The notes under the pieces were generated by a model, which made no database searches, was not told where the DNA came from, and was given only the letters and a program-made list of their open reading frames with translations. Positions 1-8,142 of a DNA stretch of 64,000 nucleotides are shown here, piece by piece (positions within the stretch are counted from its first letter, which is position 1; every line of letters begins with the position of its first letter). Location of the stretch: contig NZ_JAQMWP010000019.1 in the NCBI RefSeq assembly GCF_030403745.1, forward strand, positions 1-64,000. Reading direction: 5' to 3'. The DNA comes from Streptomyces sp. S.PB5. GTDB taxonomy: Bacteria; Actinomycetota; Actinomycetes; Streptomycetales; Streptomycetaceae. Position numbers and translations under genes: made by a program.

Positions 1-94
1 ACGCCCGGTTACATTCCGAACCCGGAAGCTAAGCCTTACAGCGCCGATGGTACTGCAGGGGGGACCCTGTGGGAGAGTAGGACGCCGCCGAACT
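1..94 (+). rRNA. rrf: 5S ribosomal RNA, 3' part
   Basis: The first 94 bases match the 3' three quarters of an actinobacterial 5S rRNA: the loop with CCGAACCCGGAAGCTAAG, then GGGAGAGTAGG and the closing GCCGCCGAACT. About 25-30 bases of the 5' end lie outside the window. It is the last gene of an rRNA operon, since a strong terminator follows directly. The exact 3' end is inferred from typical Streptomyces 5S ends. Confidence 0.95.
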
Positions 95-103
95 CCTTTT
101 AGA

Positions 104-146
104 GCTCTGGCTCTTGGGCAACATGCCCAAGAGCCAGAGCTTTTTT
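104..146 (+). terminator. Intrinsic terminator of the rRNA operon
   Basis: A perfect 17-bp stem (104-120 paired with 124-140) has a 3-base loop and is followed by six T residues. It is the classic intrinsic terminator in this window, placed 10 bases after the 5S rRNA. Confidence 0.95.
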
Positions 147-202
147 GCGTTGAGGTAAGGTCAGGGGGCATCGTTGGCACGTTTCGCACAGGAGGCCCCC
201 GG

Positions 203-811
203 GTGGAGGTCCAGGAGACCCGCGTACAGACGGACCGGGTACTCACCATCCCCAACATCCTCAGCATGGCGCGCCTCGTCGGTGTGCCGCTCTTCCTGTG
301 GCTGATTCTGAGGCCCGAGTTCGGTGGCCCCAAGAGTGACGGCTGGGCGCTGCTGGTGCTGGCCTTCAGCGGGGTCAGCGACTACCTGGACGGCAAGCTC
401 GCGCGGCGCTGGAACCAGATCAGCAGCCTCGGCCGGCTCCTGGACCCCGCGGCGGACCGGCTCTACATTCTCTCGACTTTGGTCGGACTCACTTGGCGCG
501 AGATTCTGCCGATCTGGTTGACCGCTGTACTTCTGGCGCGTGAGTTGGTTCTGCTGGTGATGGTGGGCATCCTCAGGCGTCATGGCTATCCGCCTCCGCA
601 GGTGAACTTCCTTGGCAAGGCCGCGACGTTCAACCTGATGTACGCCTTCCCGTTGCTTCTGCTCAGTGACGGTAGTGGATGGCTTCCGTCACTCGCTGCT
701 ATTTTCGGATGGGCGTTCGCCGGATGGGGTACAACGCTGTACTGGTGGGCAGGAGTCCTCTACGTGGTACAAGTCCGCCGCCTGGTCCGTGCGGACGCCA
801 TGGCCGATTGA
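203..811 (+). CDS. clsA: Eukaryote-type cardiolipin synthase (CDP-alcohol phosphatidyltransferase)
   Basis: A 202-aa membrane enzyme. The CDP-alcohol phosphatidyltransferase signature is complete: D60-x2-D63-G64-x2-A67-R68-x8-G77-x3-D81-x3-D85, which binds the metal and CDP-diacylglycerol. Several hydrophobic helices surround it. The GTG start at 203 sits 7 bases after GGAGG (191-195); a longer reading from 47 would run into the 5S gene. Its neighbour is the mannose-1-phosphate guanylyltransferase-like gene, as at S. coelicolor SCO1389/SCO1388, where SCO1389 was described as a eukaryote-like cardiolipin synthase joining CDP-diacylglycerol and phosphatidylglycerol. The family is certain; the cardiolipin assignment rests on that recalled orthology. 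PgsA-like activity is the alternative. Confidence 0.85.
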   Translation: MEVQETRVQTDRVLTIPNILSMARLVGVPLFLWLILRPEFGGPKSDGWALLVLAFSGVSDYLDGKLARRWNQISSLGRLLDPAADRLYILSTLVGLTWREILPIWLTAVLLARELVLLVMVGILRRHGYPPPQVNFLGKAATFNLMYAFPLLLLSDGSGWLPSLAAIFGWAFAGWGTTLYWWAGVLYVVQVRRLVRADAMAD

Positions 812-926
812 ACTCGCCGATTGGCGAGGCCCCAGTGGCTCGATGGCCCGCTACGGAAAAGTGCGGGACAATCAGGGCGGGTGAAGTCGGCTAGACCGTC
901 GTCTCTTAGAGGAGGACGCTTCCGAC

Positions 927-3422
927 ATGAAGGCCGTCGTGATGGCCGGAGGCGAAGGCACACGCCTTCGTCCCATGACCTCAAGCATGCCCAAGCCGCT
1001 CCTGCCTGTGGCCAACCGCCCGATCATGGAGCATGTGCTACGGCTGCTCAAAAGGCATGGGCTCAACGAGACCGTCGTTACTGTCCAGTTCCTGGCCTCC
1101 TTGGTCAAGAACTACTTCGGTGATGGCGAGGAGCTCGGAATGGAGCTCTCCTATGCCAATGAGGAGAAGCCACTCGGTACCGCCGGAAGCGTCAAGAACG
1201 CCGAAGAGGCGTTGAAGGACGATGCTTTCCTCGTCATCTCCGGTGATGCCCTGACCGACTTCGACCTCACCGAGCTGATCAATTTCCACAAGGAGAAGGG
1301 CGCGCTGGTCACCGTCTGCCTGACGCGCGTACCCAATCCGCTGGAATTCGGCATCACCATTGTCGATGAAGAAGGAAAGGTCGAGCGCTTCCTCGAGAAG
1401 CCGACCTGGGGCCAGGTCTTCTCCGACACGGTGAACACCGGCATCTATGTGATGGAGCCAGAGGTCTTCGACTATGTCGAGCCCGATGTCCCCGTCGACT
1501 GGTCCGGCGATGTCTTCCCGCAGCTGATGAAGGAAGGCAAGCCGGTCTATGGCTTTGTGGCCGAGGGGTACTGGGAGGACGTCGGTACCCACGAGAGCTA
1601 TGTGAAGGCGCAGGCCGACGTCCTGGAGGGCAAGGTCGACGTCGAGATCGACGGCTTCGAGCTCTCGCCCGGTGTGTGGGTGGCCGAGGGCGCCGAGGTG
1701 CATCCCGATGCAGTTCTCCGCGGGCCGCTCTACATCGGGGACTACGCCAAGGTCGAAGCCGGTGCGGAAATCCGGGAACACACGGTCGTCGGCTCCAACG
1801 TGGTCGTGAAGAGCGGCGCCTTTCTGCACAAGGCCGTAGTACACGACAACGTGTATGTGGGGCAGCAGAGCAATCTGCGGGGCTGTGTCGTCGGCAAGAA
1901 CACCGACATCATGCGTGCGGCGCGGATCGAGGACGGTGCCGTCATCGGCGACGAGTGCCTCATCGGTGAAGAATCGATCGTGCAGGGCAATGTACGGGTC
2001 TACCCGTTCAAGACCATCGAGGCCGGCGCCTTCGTCAACACCTCGGTCATCTGGGAGTCCAGGGGTCAGGCGCATCTCTTCGGCGCGCGTGGGGTGTCCG
2101 GCATTCTGAACGTGGAGATCACGCCGGAGCTCGCGGTACGTCTCGCCGGCGCGTATGCGACGACGTTGAAGAAGGGCTCCACCGTGACGACCGCCCGCGA
2201 CCACTCCCGTGGTGCGCGTGCGCTGAAGCGGGCGGTGATTTCGGCGCTGCAGGCCAGCGCCATCGACGTACGGGATCTGGAGAACGTACCGTTGCCCGTG
2301 GCCCGGCAGCAGACCGCGCGGGGCAGTGCCGGCGGGATCATGATCCGGACGACGCCGGGGGTGCCGGACTCCGTCGACATCATGTTCTTCGACGGGCGGG
2401 GTGCCGACCTGTCGCAGGGGAGTCAGCGGAAGCTGGACCGGGTGTTCGCGAGGCAGGAGTACCGGCGGGCCTTCCCCGGGGAGATCGGGGATCTGTACTT
2501 CCCCGCCAGCGTGTTCGATTCGTATACCGGGTCATTGCTGCGGAACGTCGATACGACAGGTGTCGCCGAGTCCGGGCTGAAGGTCGTCGTCGACGCGTCC
2601 AACGGTAGTGCCGGGCTTGTGCTGCCCAGCCTGTTGGGGAAGCTCGGGGTGGACTCGCTGACCATCAATCCCGGTCTCGACGAGTCCAGGCCCACGGAGA
2701 CCGCGGATGTGCGGCGGTCGGGGCTGGTGCGGCTCGGGGAGATCGTGGCGTCGTCGCGGGCCGCGTTCGGGGTGCGGTTCGACCCGGTCGGTGAGCGGCT
2801 GTCGCTCGTCGACGAGAAGGGGCGGATCGTCGAGGACGACCGGGCGTTGCTGGTCATGCTGGACCTGGTGGCCGCGGAGCGGCGGAGCGGTCGGGTGGCG
2901 CTGCCGGTCACCACGACGCGGATCGCCGAGCAGGTGGCGGCGTATCACGGCACGCAGGTGGAGTGGACGACCACGTCGCCCGATGATCTGACGCGGGTCG
3001 GGCGTGATGATTCCACCATCTTCGGTGGGGACGGCAAGGGCGCCTTCATCGTGCCGGAGTTCAGCAGTGTGTTCGACGGTACGGCGGCCTTCGTACGGCT
3101 CATCGGGCTGGTGGCGCGGACTCAGCTGACGCTCAGCCAGATCGATGCGCGGATTCCGCGGGCGCATGTGCTCAAGCGGGATCTGGCGACTCCGTGGGCG
3201 GTCAAGGGGCTTGTCATGCGGCGGGTCGTGGAGGCGGCCGGGGAACGTTTCGTCGATACGACGGATGGTGTGCGGGTCGTGGAGACCGACGGGCGGTGGG
3301 TGATGGTGTTGCCCGACCCCGCCGAGGCCGTCACCCATCTGTGGGCGGAAGGGCCGGACGACGCATCCGCCCAGGCGTTGCTCGAGGAGTGGTCGGCGGT
3401 CGTGGACAGCGCCGGGCGCTGA
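927..3422 (+). CDS. Mannose-1-phosphate guanylyltransferase-like protein with degenerate phosphomannomutase domain
   Basis: An 831-aa three-part protein. Residues 1-240 are a nucleotidyltransferase with the intact motif MKAVVMAGGEGTRLRPM. Residues about 245-370 are a left-handed beta-helix of hexapeptide repeats. Residues about 380-831 align in order with phosphomannomutase/phosphoglucomutase, but the key loops are lost: the phosphoserine loop TASHNP is replaced by RTTPGVPDS, the metal loop DGDxDR by DPVGER, and the sugar loop GExSG by GGDGKGA. It should make GDP-mannose or another NDP-sugar, while the mutase half is probably structural or regulatory. AGGAGG (910-915) precedes ATG 927. It may be co-transcribed with clsA, 115 bases upstream. 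Confidence 0.85.
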   Translation: MKAVVMAGGEGTRLRPMTSSMPKPLLPVANRPIMEHVLRLLKRHGLNETVVTVQFLASLVKNYFGDGEELGMELSYANEEKPLGTAGSVKNAEEALKDDAFLVISGDALTDFDLTELINFHKEKGALVTVCLTRVPNPLEFGITIVDEEGKVERFLEKPTWGQVFSDTVNTGIYVMEPEVFDYVEPDVPVDWSGDVFPQLMKEGKPVYGFVAEGYWEDVGTHESYVKAQADVLEGKVDVEIDGFELSPGVWVAEGAEVHPDAVLRGPLYIGDYAKVEAGAEIREHTVVGSNVVVKSGAFLHKAVVHDNVYVGQQSNLRGCVVGKNTDIMRAARIEDGAVIGDECLIGEESIVQGNVRVYPFKTIEAGAFVNTSVIWESRGQAHLFGARGVSGILNVEITPELAVRLAGAYATTLKKGSTVTTARDHSRGARALKRAVISALQASAIDVRDLENVPLPVARQQTARGSAGGIMIRTTPGVPDSVDIMFFDGRGADLSQGSQRKLDRVFARQEYRRAFPGEIGDLYFPASVFDSYTGSLLRNVDTTGVAESGLKVVVDASNGSAGLVLPSLLGKLGVDSLTINPGLDESRPTETADVRRSGLVRLGEIVASSRAAFGVRFDPVGERLSLVDEKGRIVEDDRALLVMLDLVAAERRSGRVALPVTTTRIAEQVAAYHGTQVEWTTTSPDDLTRVGRDDSTIFGGDGKGAFIVPEFSSVFDGTAAFVRLIGLVARTQLTLSQIDARIPRAHVLKRDLATPWAVKGLVMRRVVEAAGERFVDTTDGVRVVETDGRWVMVLPDPAEAVTHLWAEGPDDASAQALLEEWSAVVDSAGR

Positions 3423-3528
3423 ATGGCGCTGCACGCGTGCGTGCCGGGCAGGTCTCCCAAGGGGGCCTGTCCGGCACGTCGGTGGGGCCATTCGGAGGTA
3501 GTGGTCGCGACGTGCGACGATGTGCGGC

Positions 3529-4425
3529 ATGCCGCAGCAGCCCCCCGTTCGGAGCACCCCCACGCGCCCCTCGCGCCCGGACGCATCTATGTCGCTGCTC
3601 ACCAACGTCATGGACCACAGCCTCGACGACGGGTACGCGGAAGCGGCCGAGCGGAAGAAGGCCGCCGGCGAGGGCGGATTGCCCAAGACGCTGCGGGCGA
3701 AGCTGGGTCTGGCCGCCGGGTTGGTCCTCGCCGCCCTGGTGGTGACCGTCGGGGCTGCGCAGGCGCGGGTCGCGGCTCCGGTCGTGGCCAAGGAACGCGA
3801 GGAACTGATCGATCGCATCGACCGTGAGACGGACGCGGCGGACAAGCTCGAGGACTCCGTCGACGAACTGCGTGACGAGGTGAGTGCCCGGCAGCGCGAG
3901 GCGCTCCGGGACAGCGGCGGGAGCGGCCAGGCGGATCTGGTGGGCATTCTGTCGGGAGCCACGGCGGTGCACGGTCCCGGTGTGAAGCTCGTCGTGGACG
4001 ACGCCAAGGAAGCCAGCACGGGGGGCGACGGGGATCCGCGCGAGACCTCCGGGTTCTCCGACACCGGGCGGGTGCGGGACCGGGACATGCAACGCGTGGT
4101 CAACGGACTGTGGGAATCGGGCGCCGAGGCCATCTCCATCAACGGGCAGCGGCTGACGGCGCTCTCGGCGATCAGGGCCGCGGGTGACGCGATACTGGTC
4201 GACAACAGGCCGCTGGTGCCGCCGTACACGGTGCTGGCGGTGGGGGACGGGCAGCGGCTGAGCACCAGGTTCCAGAACAGCGCCGACGGGCTCTATCTGA
4301 ACGCCCTGCAGGAGAACTACGGCATCCGGACGGGCATCTCCGTCGAGGGGGATCTCCGGCTGCCCGCAGCACCGAGTGTGATCGTACGTACAGCACAGCC
4401 GAGAACTGAGAAGGGCACATCGTGA
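3529..4425 (+). CDS. DUF881 family membrane-anchored protein
   Basis: A 298-aa protein. An N-terminal cytoplasmic stretch is followed by one membrane helix (LGLAAGLVLAALVVTVGAAQ), a charged coiled coil rich in E, R and D, and a DUF881 extracellular domain containing VHGPGVKLVVDDA and INGQRLTALSAIR. The role is unknown; the family sits in a conserved actinobacterial cluster with the small basic protein and a second DUF881 gene (Rv1823-Rv1825 in M. tuberculosis, from memory). The start is uncertain: ATG 3529 follows the weak -10-like GACGAT by 7 bases, which suits a leaderless message; ATG 3520 is the alternative. Its stop overlaps the next start (GTGA), so translation is probably coupled. Confidence 0.85.
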   Translation: MPQQPPVRSTPTRPSRPDASMSLLTNVMDHSLDDGYAEAAERKKAAGEGGLPKTLRAKLGLAAGLVLAALVVTVGAAQARVAAPVVAKEREELIDRIDRETDAADKLEDSVDELRDEVSARQREALRDSGGSGQADLVGILSGATAVHGPGVKLVVDDAKEASTGGDGDPRETSGFSDTGRVRDRDMQRVVNGLWESGAEAISINGQRLTALSAIRAAGDAILVDNRPLVPPYTVLAVGDGQRLSTRFQNSADGLYLNALQENYGIRTGISVEGDLRLPAAPSVIVRTAQPRTEKGTS

Positions 4426-4754
4426 TCGCCGTACTGGGCCTCGTCGTGGGAGTCGTGGCCGGCCTGTTGGTCCGGCCTGAGGTTCCGGCGGTCGTCGAGC
4501 CTTATCTGCCGATCGCCGTGGTGGCGGCGCTCGACGCCGTCTTCGGTGGTCTGCGGGCCATGCTCGACGGCATCTTCGACGACAAGGTCTTCGTGGTGTC
4601 GTTCCTGTCCAACGTGGTCGTCGCCGCGCTCATCGTGTTCCTGGGCGACAAGTTGGGTGTGGGTGCCCAGCTGTCCACGGGTGTCGTGGTCGTGCTCGGG
4701 ATCCGCATCTTCTCCAACGCCGCGGCGATCCGCCGGCACGTGTTCCGGGCGTGA
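4422..4754 (+). CDS. sbp: Small basic protein (DUF1290/sbp family)
   Basis: A 110-aa protein with three hydrophobic helices (about residues 2-22, 33-53 and 60-95), matching the DUF1290 'small basic protein' family. It starts at a GTG that overlaps the TGA of the DUF881 gene and ends overlapping the next GTG, so three membrane-protein genes form one tightly coupled unit. The family is found between DUF881 genes in Actinobacteria and near division genes in Firmicutes, which suggests an envelope role. No catalytic motif is visible. Confidence 0.85.
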   Translation: MIAVLGLVVGVVAGLLVRPEVPAVVEPYLPIAVVAALDAVFGGLRAMLDGIFDDKVFVVSFLSNVVVAALIVFLGDKLGVGAQLSTGVVVVLGIRIFSNAAAIRRHVFRA

Positions 4755-5593
4755 GGCCGATGAGCAACCAGGACGAGACGCCGGAGAACAGGCTGCGCAA
4801 GGAGCTGCCCGAAGAGGTCGCCTCGACAGCCCCCGAGGCCGCCGCACCGGCCGCAGAGCCCGAGCCCGGGCTGACCGGGCGCCAGCGGCTGGCGCAGGGG
4901 CTGTGGCCGCCGCGTGTCACCAGGGCCCAACTCATCGTCGCCGTGCTGCTGTTCGGCCTCGGATTCGGTCTCGCGGTCCAGGTCGCGTCGAACAGCGACG
5001 GGGACAGCGCCCTGCGTGGTGCGCGTCAGGAAGATCTTGTTCGCATTCTCGATGAACTGGATGACCGTACTCAGCGTCTTGAGGACGAGAAGGCGGGTCT
5101 GGAGAAGCAGCGGGACGAGCTGGAGAACAGCTCCGACCAGGCCGAAGAGGCCCGCAAGCAGACGCTGGAGAAGGAGAGGCAGCTCGGGATCCTGGCGGGC
5201 ACCGTGGCCGCGCAGGGGCCCGGCATCACGATGACGATCGATGACACGAAGGGGACGGTCGAGGCGGACATGCTGCTCGACGCGATCCAGGAGCTGCGCG
5301 CGGCCGGCGCCGAGGCGATCCAGGTGAACGGGGTGCGCGTGGTGGCGGGCACCTATCTCACCGACTCGGGCAAGAGCGTGAGCGTCGACGGGAACAAGAT
5401 CAACGCTCCGTTTCGTTTCAAGGTCATCGGCAAGCCGCAGGACCTGGAACCGGCGCTCAACATTCCTGGAGGCGTGGTGCAGACTCTGGAGAAGGAGCAG
5501 GCCACCGTTACCGTCGAGCGGTCGACCAAGATCGTCGTGGACGCCTTGCGAGCGGCGAAGCAGCCTGACTACGCTCGGTCGTCCTCCCAGTGA
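4751..5593 (+). CDS. DUF881 family membrane-anchored protein
   Basis: A 280-aa protein. The first 55 residues are charged and proline/alanine rich, then comes a membrane helix (LIVAVLLFGLGFGLAVQVAS), a long coiled coil (RILDELDDRTQRLEDEK onwards, about residues 95-140), and a DUF881 domain (AAQGPGITMTIDDTKG, AIQVNGVRVVAG). It is paralogous to the DUF881 protein at 3529. The GTG start at 4751 overlaps the preceding stop (GTGA); ATG 4760 is the alternative and has no better ribosome site. In M. tuberculosis gcvH lies directly downstream of this gene; here that position is empty. Confidence 0.85.
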   Translation: MRPMSNQDETPENRLRKELPEEVASTAPEAAAPAAEPEPGLTGRQRLAQGLWPPRVTRAQLIVAVLLFGLGFGLAVQVASNSDGDSALRGARQEDLVRILDELDDRTQRLEDEKAGLEKQRDELENSSDQAEEARKQTLEKERQLGILAGTVAAQGPGITMTIDDTKGTVEADMLLDAIQELRAAGAEAIQVNGVRVVAGTYLTDSGKSVSVDGNKINAPFRFKVIGKPQDLEPALNIPGGVVQTLEKEQATVTVERSTKIVVDALRAAKQPDYARSSSQ

Positions 5594-5783
5594 ACCGCGG
5601 GTGCATGGGGGGCGTCCGGCCAGGGCATGAGGTTGCGGGGGGTCGGCGCACCGATTGGGTGGTGCGTGGTGGAAACTGTCAGGTGGATACGGACGTTGTG
5701 AGGATGTCCGGGTCGGCCGGTGTATGCAATCAGGGTTCGTCCTGCCCCACGGGCGGGTCTGTTTCGGTCAAGGGGAATCGCCC

Positions 5784-6548
5784 GTGAAGTTGTTTGCGAA
5801 GTTGTTCGGCAAGAGCGCGCGAGAGGGCAGTGACAATGCCAACGCGACCGCTCGTCATCGCGCGCAGCCCGACGCGGAGGGCCAGCGTCCGCTGTTCCGG
5901 GATCAGGTGGGCGGTGACGTTCCCGGAGGTCAGGGCGCGCCGTCTGTTGACCCTGCGCAGTCCGGCGGCATAGGTTTCGGGCAACCGTCAACCTCAAGTA
6001 CGGGTGGAGAGTTTTCCATGTCGGCCCTGGTGTGTACGAGGTGCGGTAACCGCAACGCGGAGAACAGCCGCTTCTGCTCCAACTGTGGTGCGCCGCTGCG
6101 CGGTACGCCCGAGCGTCCGTCGGAGACGACCTCCACGATCTCCATCTCCGGTCTCGAGGCCTACGATGCCGAGGTCACCGGTCAGACGCAGATGCCCATG
6201 CTGTCTCCGGAGGCACAGGCGGCCGTCGACGCGCTGCCGCTGGGCTCCGCGCTCCTGGTGGTGCGCCGCGGGCCGAACTCGGGCAGCCGTTTCCTGCTGG
6301 ACGGCGAACTGACCACCGCCGGGCGTCATCCGCAGAGCGACATCTTCCTGGACGACGTGACCGTGTCGCGTCGGCACGTGGAGTTCCGTCGCCAGCCCGA
6401 CGGCTCCTTCACCGTCGCCGACGTCGGCAGCCTCAACGGCACCTATGTCAACCGCGAGCGGATCGACTCGGTGCCCCTGCACAACGGCGACGAGGTGCAG
6501 ATCGGCAAGTACCGGCTGGTCTTCTACGCGAGCCAGCGGGGCTACTGA
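5784..6548 (+). CDS. garA: FHA-domain protein with N-terminal zinc ribbon (GarA/OdhI-like)
   Basis: A 254-aa protein. Residues 1-78 are polar and look disordered, then a zinc ribbon (CTRCGNRNAENSRFCSNCG), the ETTS motif in SETTSTISISG, and a C-terminal FHA domain with GRHPQSD, SRRHVEF and GSLNGTYVN. GarA/OdhI proteins are phosphorylated at the ETTS motif by PknB/PknG and then switch off inhibition of 2-oxoglutarate dehydrogenase and glutamate dehydrogenase; the motif suggests the same switch here. GTG 5784 follows AAGGGGA with good spacing. A second start, ATG 6018, has GGAGA 7 bases upstream and would give a 176-aa form beginning at the zinc ribbon, like the short GarA proteins. Confidence 0.88.
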   Translation: MKLFAKLFGKSAREGSDNANATARHRAQPDAEGQRPLFRDQVGGDVPGGQGAPSVDPAQSGGIGFGQPSTSSTGGEFSMSALVCTRCGNRNAENSRFCSNCGAPLRGTPERPSETTSTISISGLEAYDAEVTGQTQMPMLSPEAQAAVDALPLGSALLVVRRGPNSGSRFLLDGELTTAGRHPQSDIFLDDVTVSRRHVEFRRQPDGSFTVADVGSLNGTYVNRERIDSVPLHNGDEVQIGKYRLVFYASQRGY

Positions 6549-6593
6549 CCCGCCCCCGGGCTCCGTCCGGGGGGACACCCCCAGGGAAGGTCC

Positions 6594-7331
6594 ATGCTTC
6601 AAACACCGAGCGGCGGTGCCCGGGACGGTACCGCCGCCGCGGACAGTGGGCTGATGAGCATCGGCACGGTGCTGAACGCGCTGCGCGAGGAGTTCCCCGA
6701 GGTCACCATCTCCAAGATTCGTTTCCTGGAGTCGGAGGGGCTCATCGAGCCGCAGCGGACACCTTCGGGGTATCGCAAGTTCAGCCCTGAGGACGTCGAG
6801 CGCCTCGGACACGTCCTGCGGATGCAGCGGGACCACTATCTGCCGCTCAAGGTGATCCGGGAGCATCTGGACGCCATGGAGCGGGGTGAGGCCGTCGTGC
6901 TGCCCGTCGTGGGACGGCAGCGGGACGGCGAGGCGGTGCCGGAGGCCTTCGAGGCCCCCACCGCGGCACGGATCGGGCGCGCCGAGCTGCTCGCCGCCGC
7001 CGAGATCGACGAGCGGGAGCTTCAGGAGTGGGAGTCCTACGGGCTCATCGCTCCCCTGTCCGACGGCGTGTACGACGCCGAGGCGGCGATCGTGGCGGGG
7101 CTCGTGGCGGAGCTGGGGCGGTTCGGGATCGAGCCGCGGCATCTCCGGGTGATGAAGGCCGCGGCCGACCGTGAGGCGGGGCTGGTGGACCAAGTGGTGG
7201 CCCCGCTGAAACGTCACCGTAATCCCCAGACCCGGGCACACGCGGAGGCCCGTACGAAGGAACTGGCGGGGCTCACGGTGAAGCTGCACTCGGCACTGGT
7301 GCAGACCGCCCTCGGCGTACGGCTGCCCTGA
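6594..7331 (+). CDS. ftsR: MerR-family transcriptional regulator, FtsR-like
   Basis: A 245-aa protein with a MerR-type winged helix: MSIGTVLNALREEFPEVTIS, then FLESEGLIEPQRTPSGYRKF and the arm DVERLGHVLRMQRDHYLPL. The C-terminal half (about 115-245) is the extended domain of the Rv1828/FtsR family rather than a metal- or drug-sensing pocket. FtsR of Corynebacterium regulates ftsZ and growth. AGGGAAGG (6582-6589) precedes ATG 6594. It lies 45 bases after the FHA gene, the same neighbour as in mycobacteria, supporting orthology. Confidence 0.88.
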   Translation: MLQTPSGGARDGTAAADSGLMSIGTVLNALREEFPEVTISKIRFLESEGLIEPQRTPSGYRKFSPEDVERLGHVLRMQRDHYLPLKVIREHLDAMERGEAVVLPVVGRQRDGEAVPEAFEAPTAARIGRAELLAAAEIDERELQEWESYGLIAPLSDGVYDAEAAIVAGLVAELGRFGIEPRHLRVMKAAADREAGLVDQVVAPLKRHRNPQTRAHAEARTKELAGLTVKLHSALVQTALGVRLP

Positions 7332-7396
7332 GGGGCTTCCGGGCCGGATCCGCCACCCGTTTCCGGCCCGACTACCCAAACGTCCCGGGCACGGCC

Positions 7397-7402
7397 TAGG
7401 GT
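7397..7402 (+). promoter_or_regulatory. -10 box of a probable leaderless promoter
   Basis: TAGGGT lies 6 bases before the GTG at 7409, so transcription would start at or next to the start codon. No ribosome site precedes this GTG, which supports a leaderless message. Confidence 0.55.
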
Positions 7403-7408
7403 TGCTGT

Positions 7409-7882
7409 GTGAACGAGCTCGATGTCGTAGGTGTCCGGGTCGAAATGCCCTCCAACCAACCGATCGTGCTCCTGCGTGAAGTGGGAGGCGACCGCTACCT
7501 CCCCATCTGGATCGGGCCGGGGGAGGCGACGGCGATCGCTTTCGCCCAGCAGGGCATGGCCCCCGCGCGACCGCTGACCCACGACCTGTTCAAGGACGTG
7601 CTGGAGGCCGTCGGCCAGGAGCTCACCGAAGTACGTATCACCGACCTGCGTGAGGGTGTCTTCTACGCCGAGCTGGTGTTCGCCAGCGGGGTCGAGGTGA
7701 GTGCCCGCCCGTCCGATGCCATAGCGCTGGCACTGCGCACCGGAACGCCCATCTACGGCAGCGACGGTGTGCTCGACGACGCAGGCATCGCGATCCCGGA
7801 CGAGCAGGAGGACGAGGTGGAGAAGTTCCGCGAGTTCCTCGACCAGATCTCGCCCGAGGACTTCGGCACCAGCAGTCAGTGA
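7409..7882 (+). CDS. DUF151 / bifunctional nuclease-domain protein
   Basis: A 157-aa protein beginning MNELDVVGVRVE, with the DUF151 core LPIWIGPGEATAIAFAQQG, RPLTHDLFKDVLEAVG and RPSDAIALALRTGTPIY. The C-terminal tail is acidic (DEQEDEVEKFREFLDQISPED). Some family members have been called bifunctional RNase/DNase; no function is fixed for this actinobacterial branch (Rv1829 orthologues). It sits between two MerR regulators, as in mycobacteria. GTG 7409 is probably leaderless. Confidence 0.88.
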   Translation: MNELDVVGVRVEMPSNQPIVLLREVGGDRYLPIWIGPGEATAIAFAQQGMAPARPLTHDLFKDVLEAVGQELTEVRITDLREGVFYAELVFASGVEVSARPSDAIALALRTGTPIYGSDGVLDDAGIAIPDEQEDEVEKFREFLDQISPEDFGTSSQ

Positions 7883-7948
7883 GAGGCGGCCGGACCGACG
7901 GACCCACCGCTGTGTGACGGGTCGGCTGTGTCCGGTGACCACTGAAAT

Positions 7949-7964
7949 GCTGGCATTTGCCAGC
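7949..7964. promoter_or_regulatory. Perfect inverted repeat in the intergenic region upstream of the second MerR gene
   Basis: GCTGGCATTTGCCAGC has 7-bp arms around TT. It lies 65 bases after the DUF151 stop and about 120 bases before the promoter of the MerR gene at 8143. It may be an operator; the protein that binds it is unknown. Confidence 0.4.
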
Positions 7965-8056
7965 GGCGAGTGAGAGCGTCCTGCGGCCCCGCTCGAGCGC
8001 ATTCGGCTAGCCTTTCCCCGCGGTGGGGTACGGGAAACCACTCCTAGGGTGATTAT

Positions 8057-8074
8057 CACTCGGCGTGCCGAGTG
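8057..8074. promoter_or_regulatory. Inverted repeat next to the -35 region of the MerR gene promoter
   Basis: CACTCGG-CGTG-CCGAGTG has perfect 7-bp arms and ends 9 bases before the proposed -35 box at 8084. The position suits an activator or autoregulator of the MerR gene. Confidence 0.45.
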
Positions 8075-8083
8075 TGGCGATCG

Positions 8084-8112
8084 TTGACGCACCCCGGGTG
8101 ACTGCCTACCGT
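8084..8112 (+). promoter_or_regulatory. Predicted vegetative promoter of the second MerR gene
   Basis: TTGACG (8084-8089) and TACCGT (8107-8112) are separated by 17 bases, close to the Streptomyces HrdB consensus. The MerR start codon follows 30 bases downstream, with GGAGG at 8133-8137. Confidence 0.55.
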
Positions 8113-8142
8113 CGAGAAGGCAGGTCAAGGACGGAGGTCGGC

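Noticed and set aside
5594..5783. Search for a gcvH gene in the mycobacterial position.
   Set aside because: The 190 bases contain no frame with the lipoyl-lysine motif.
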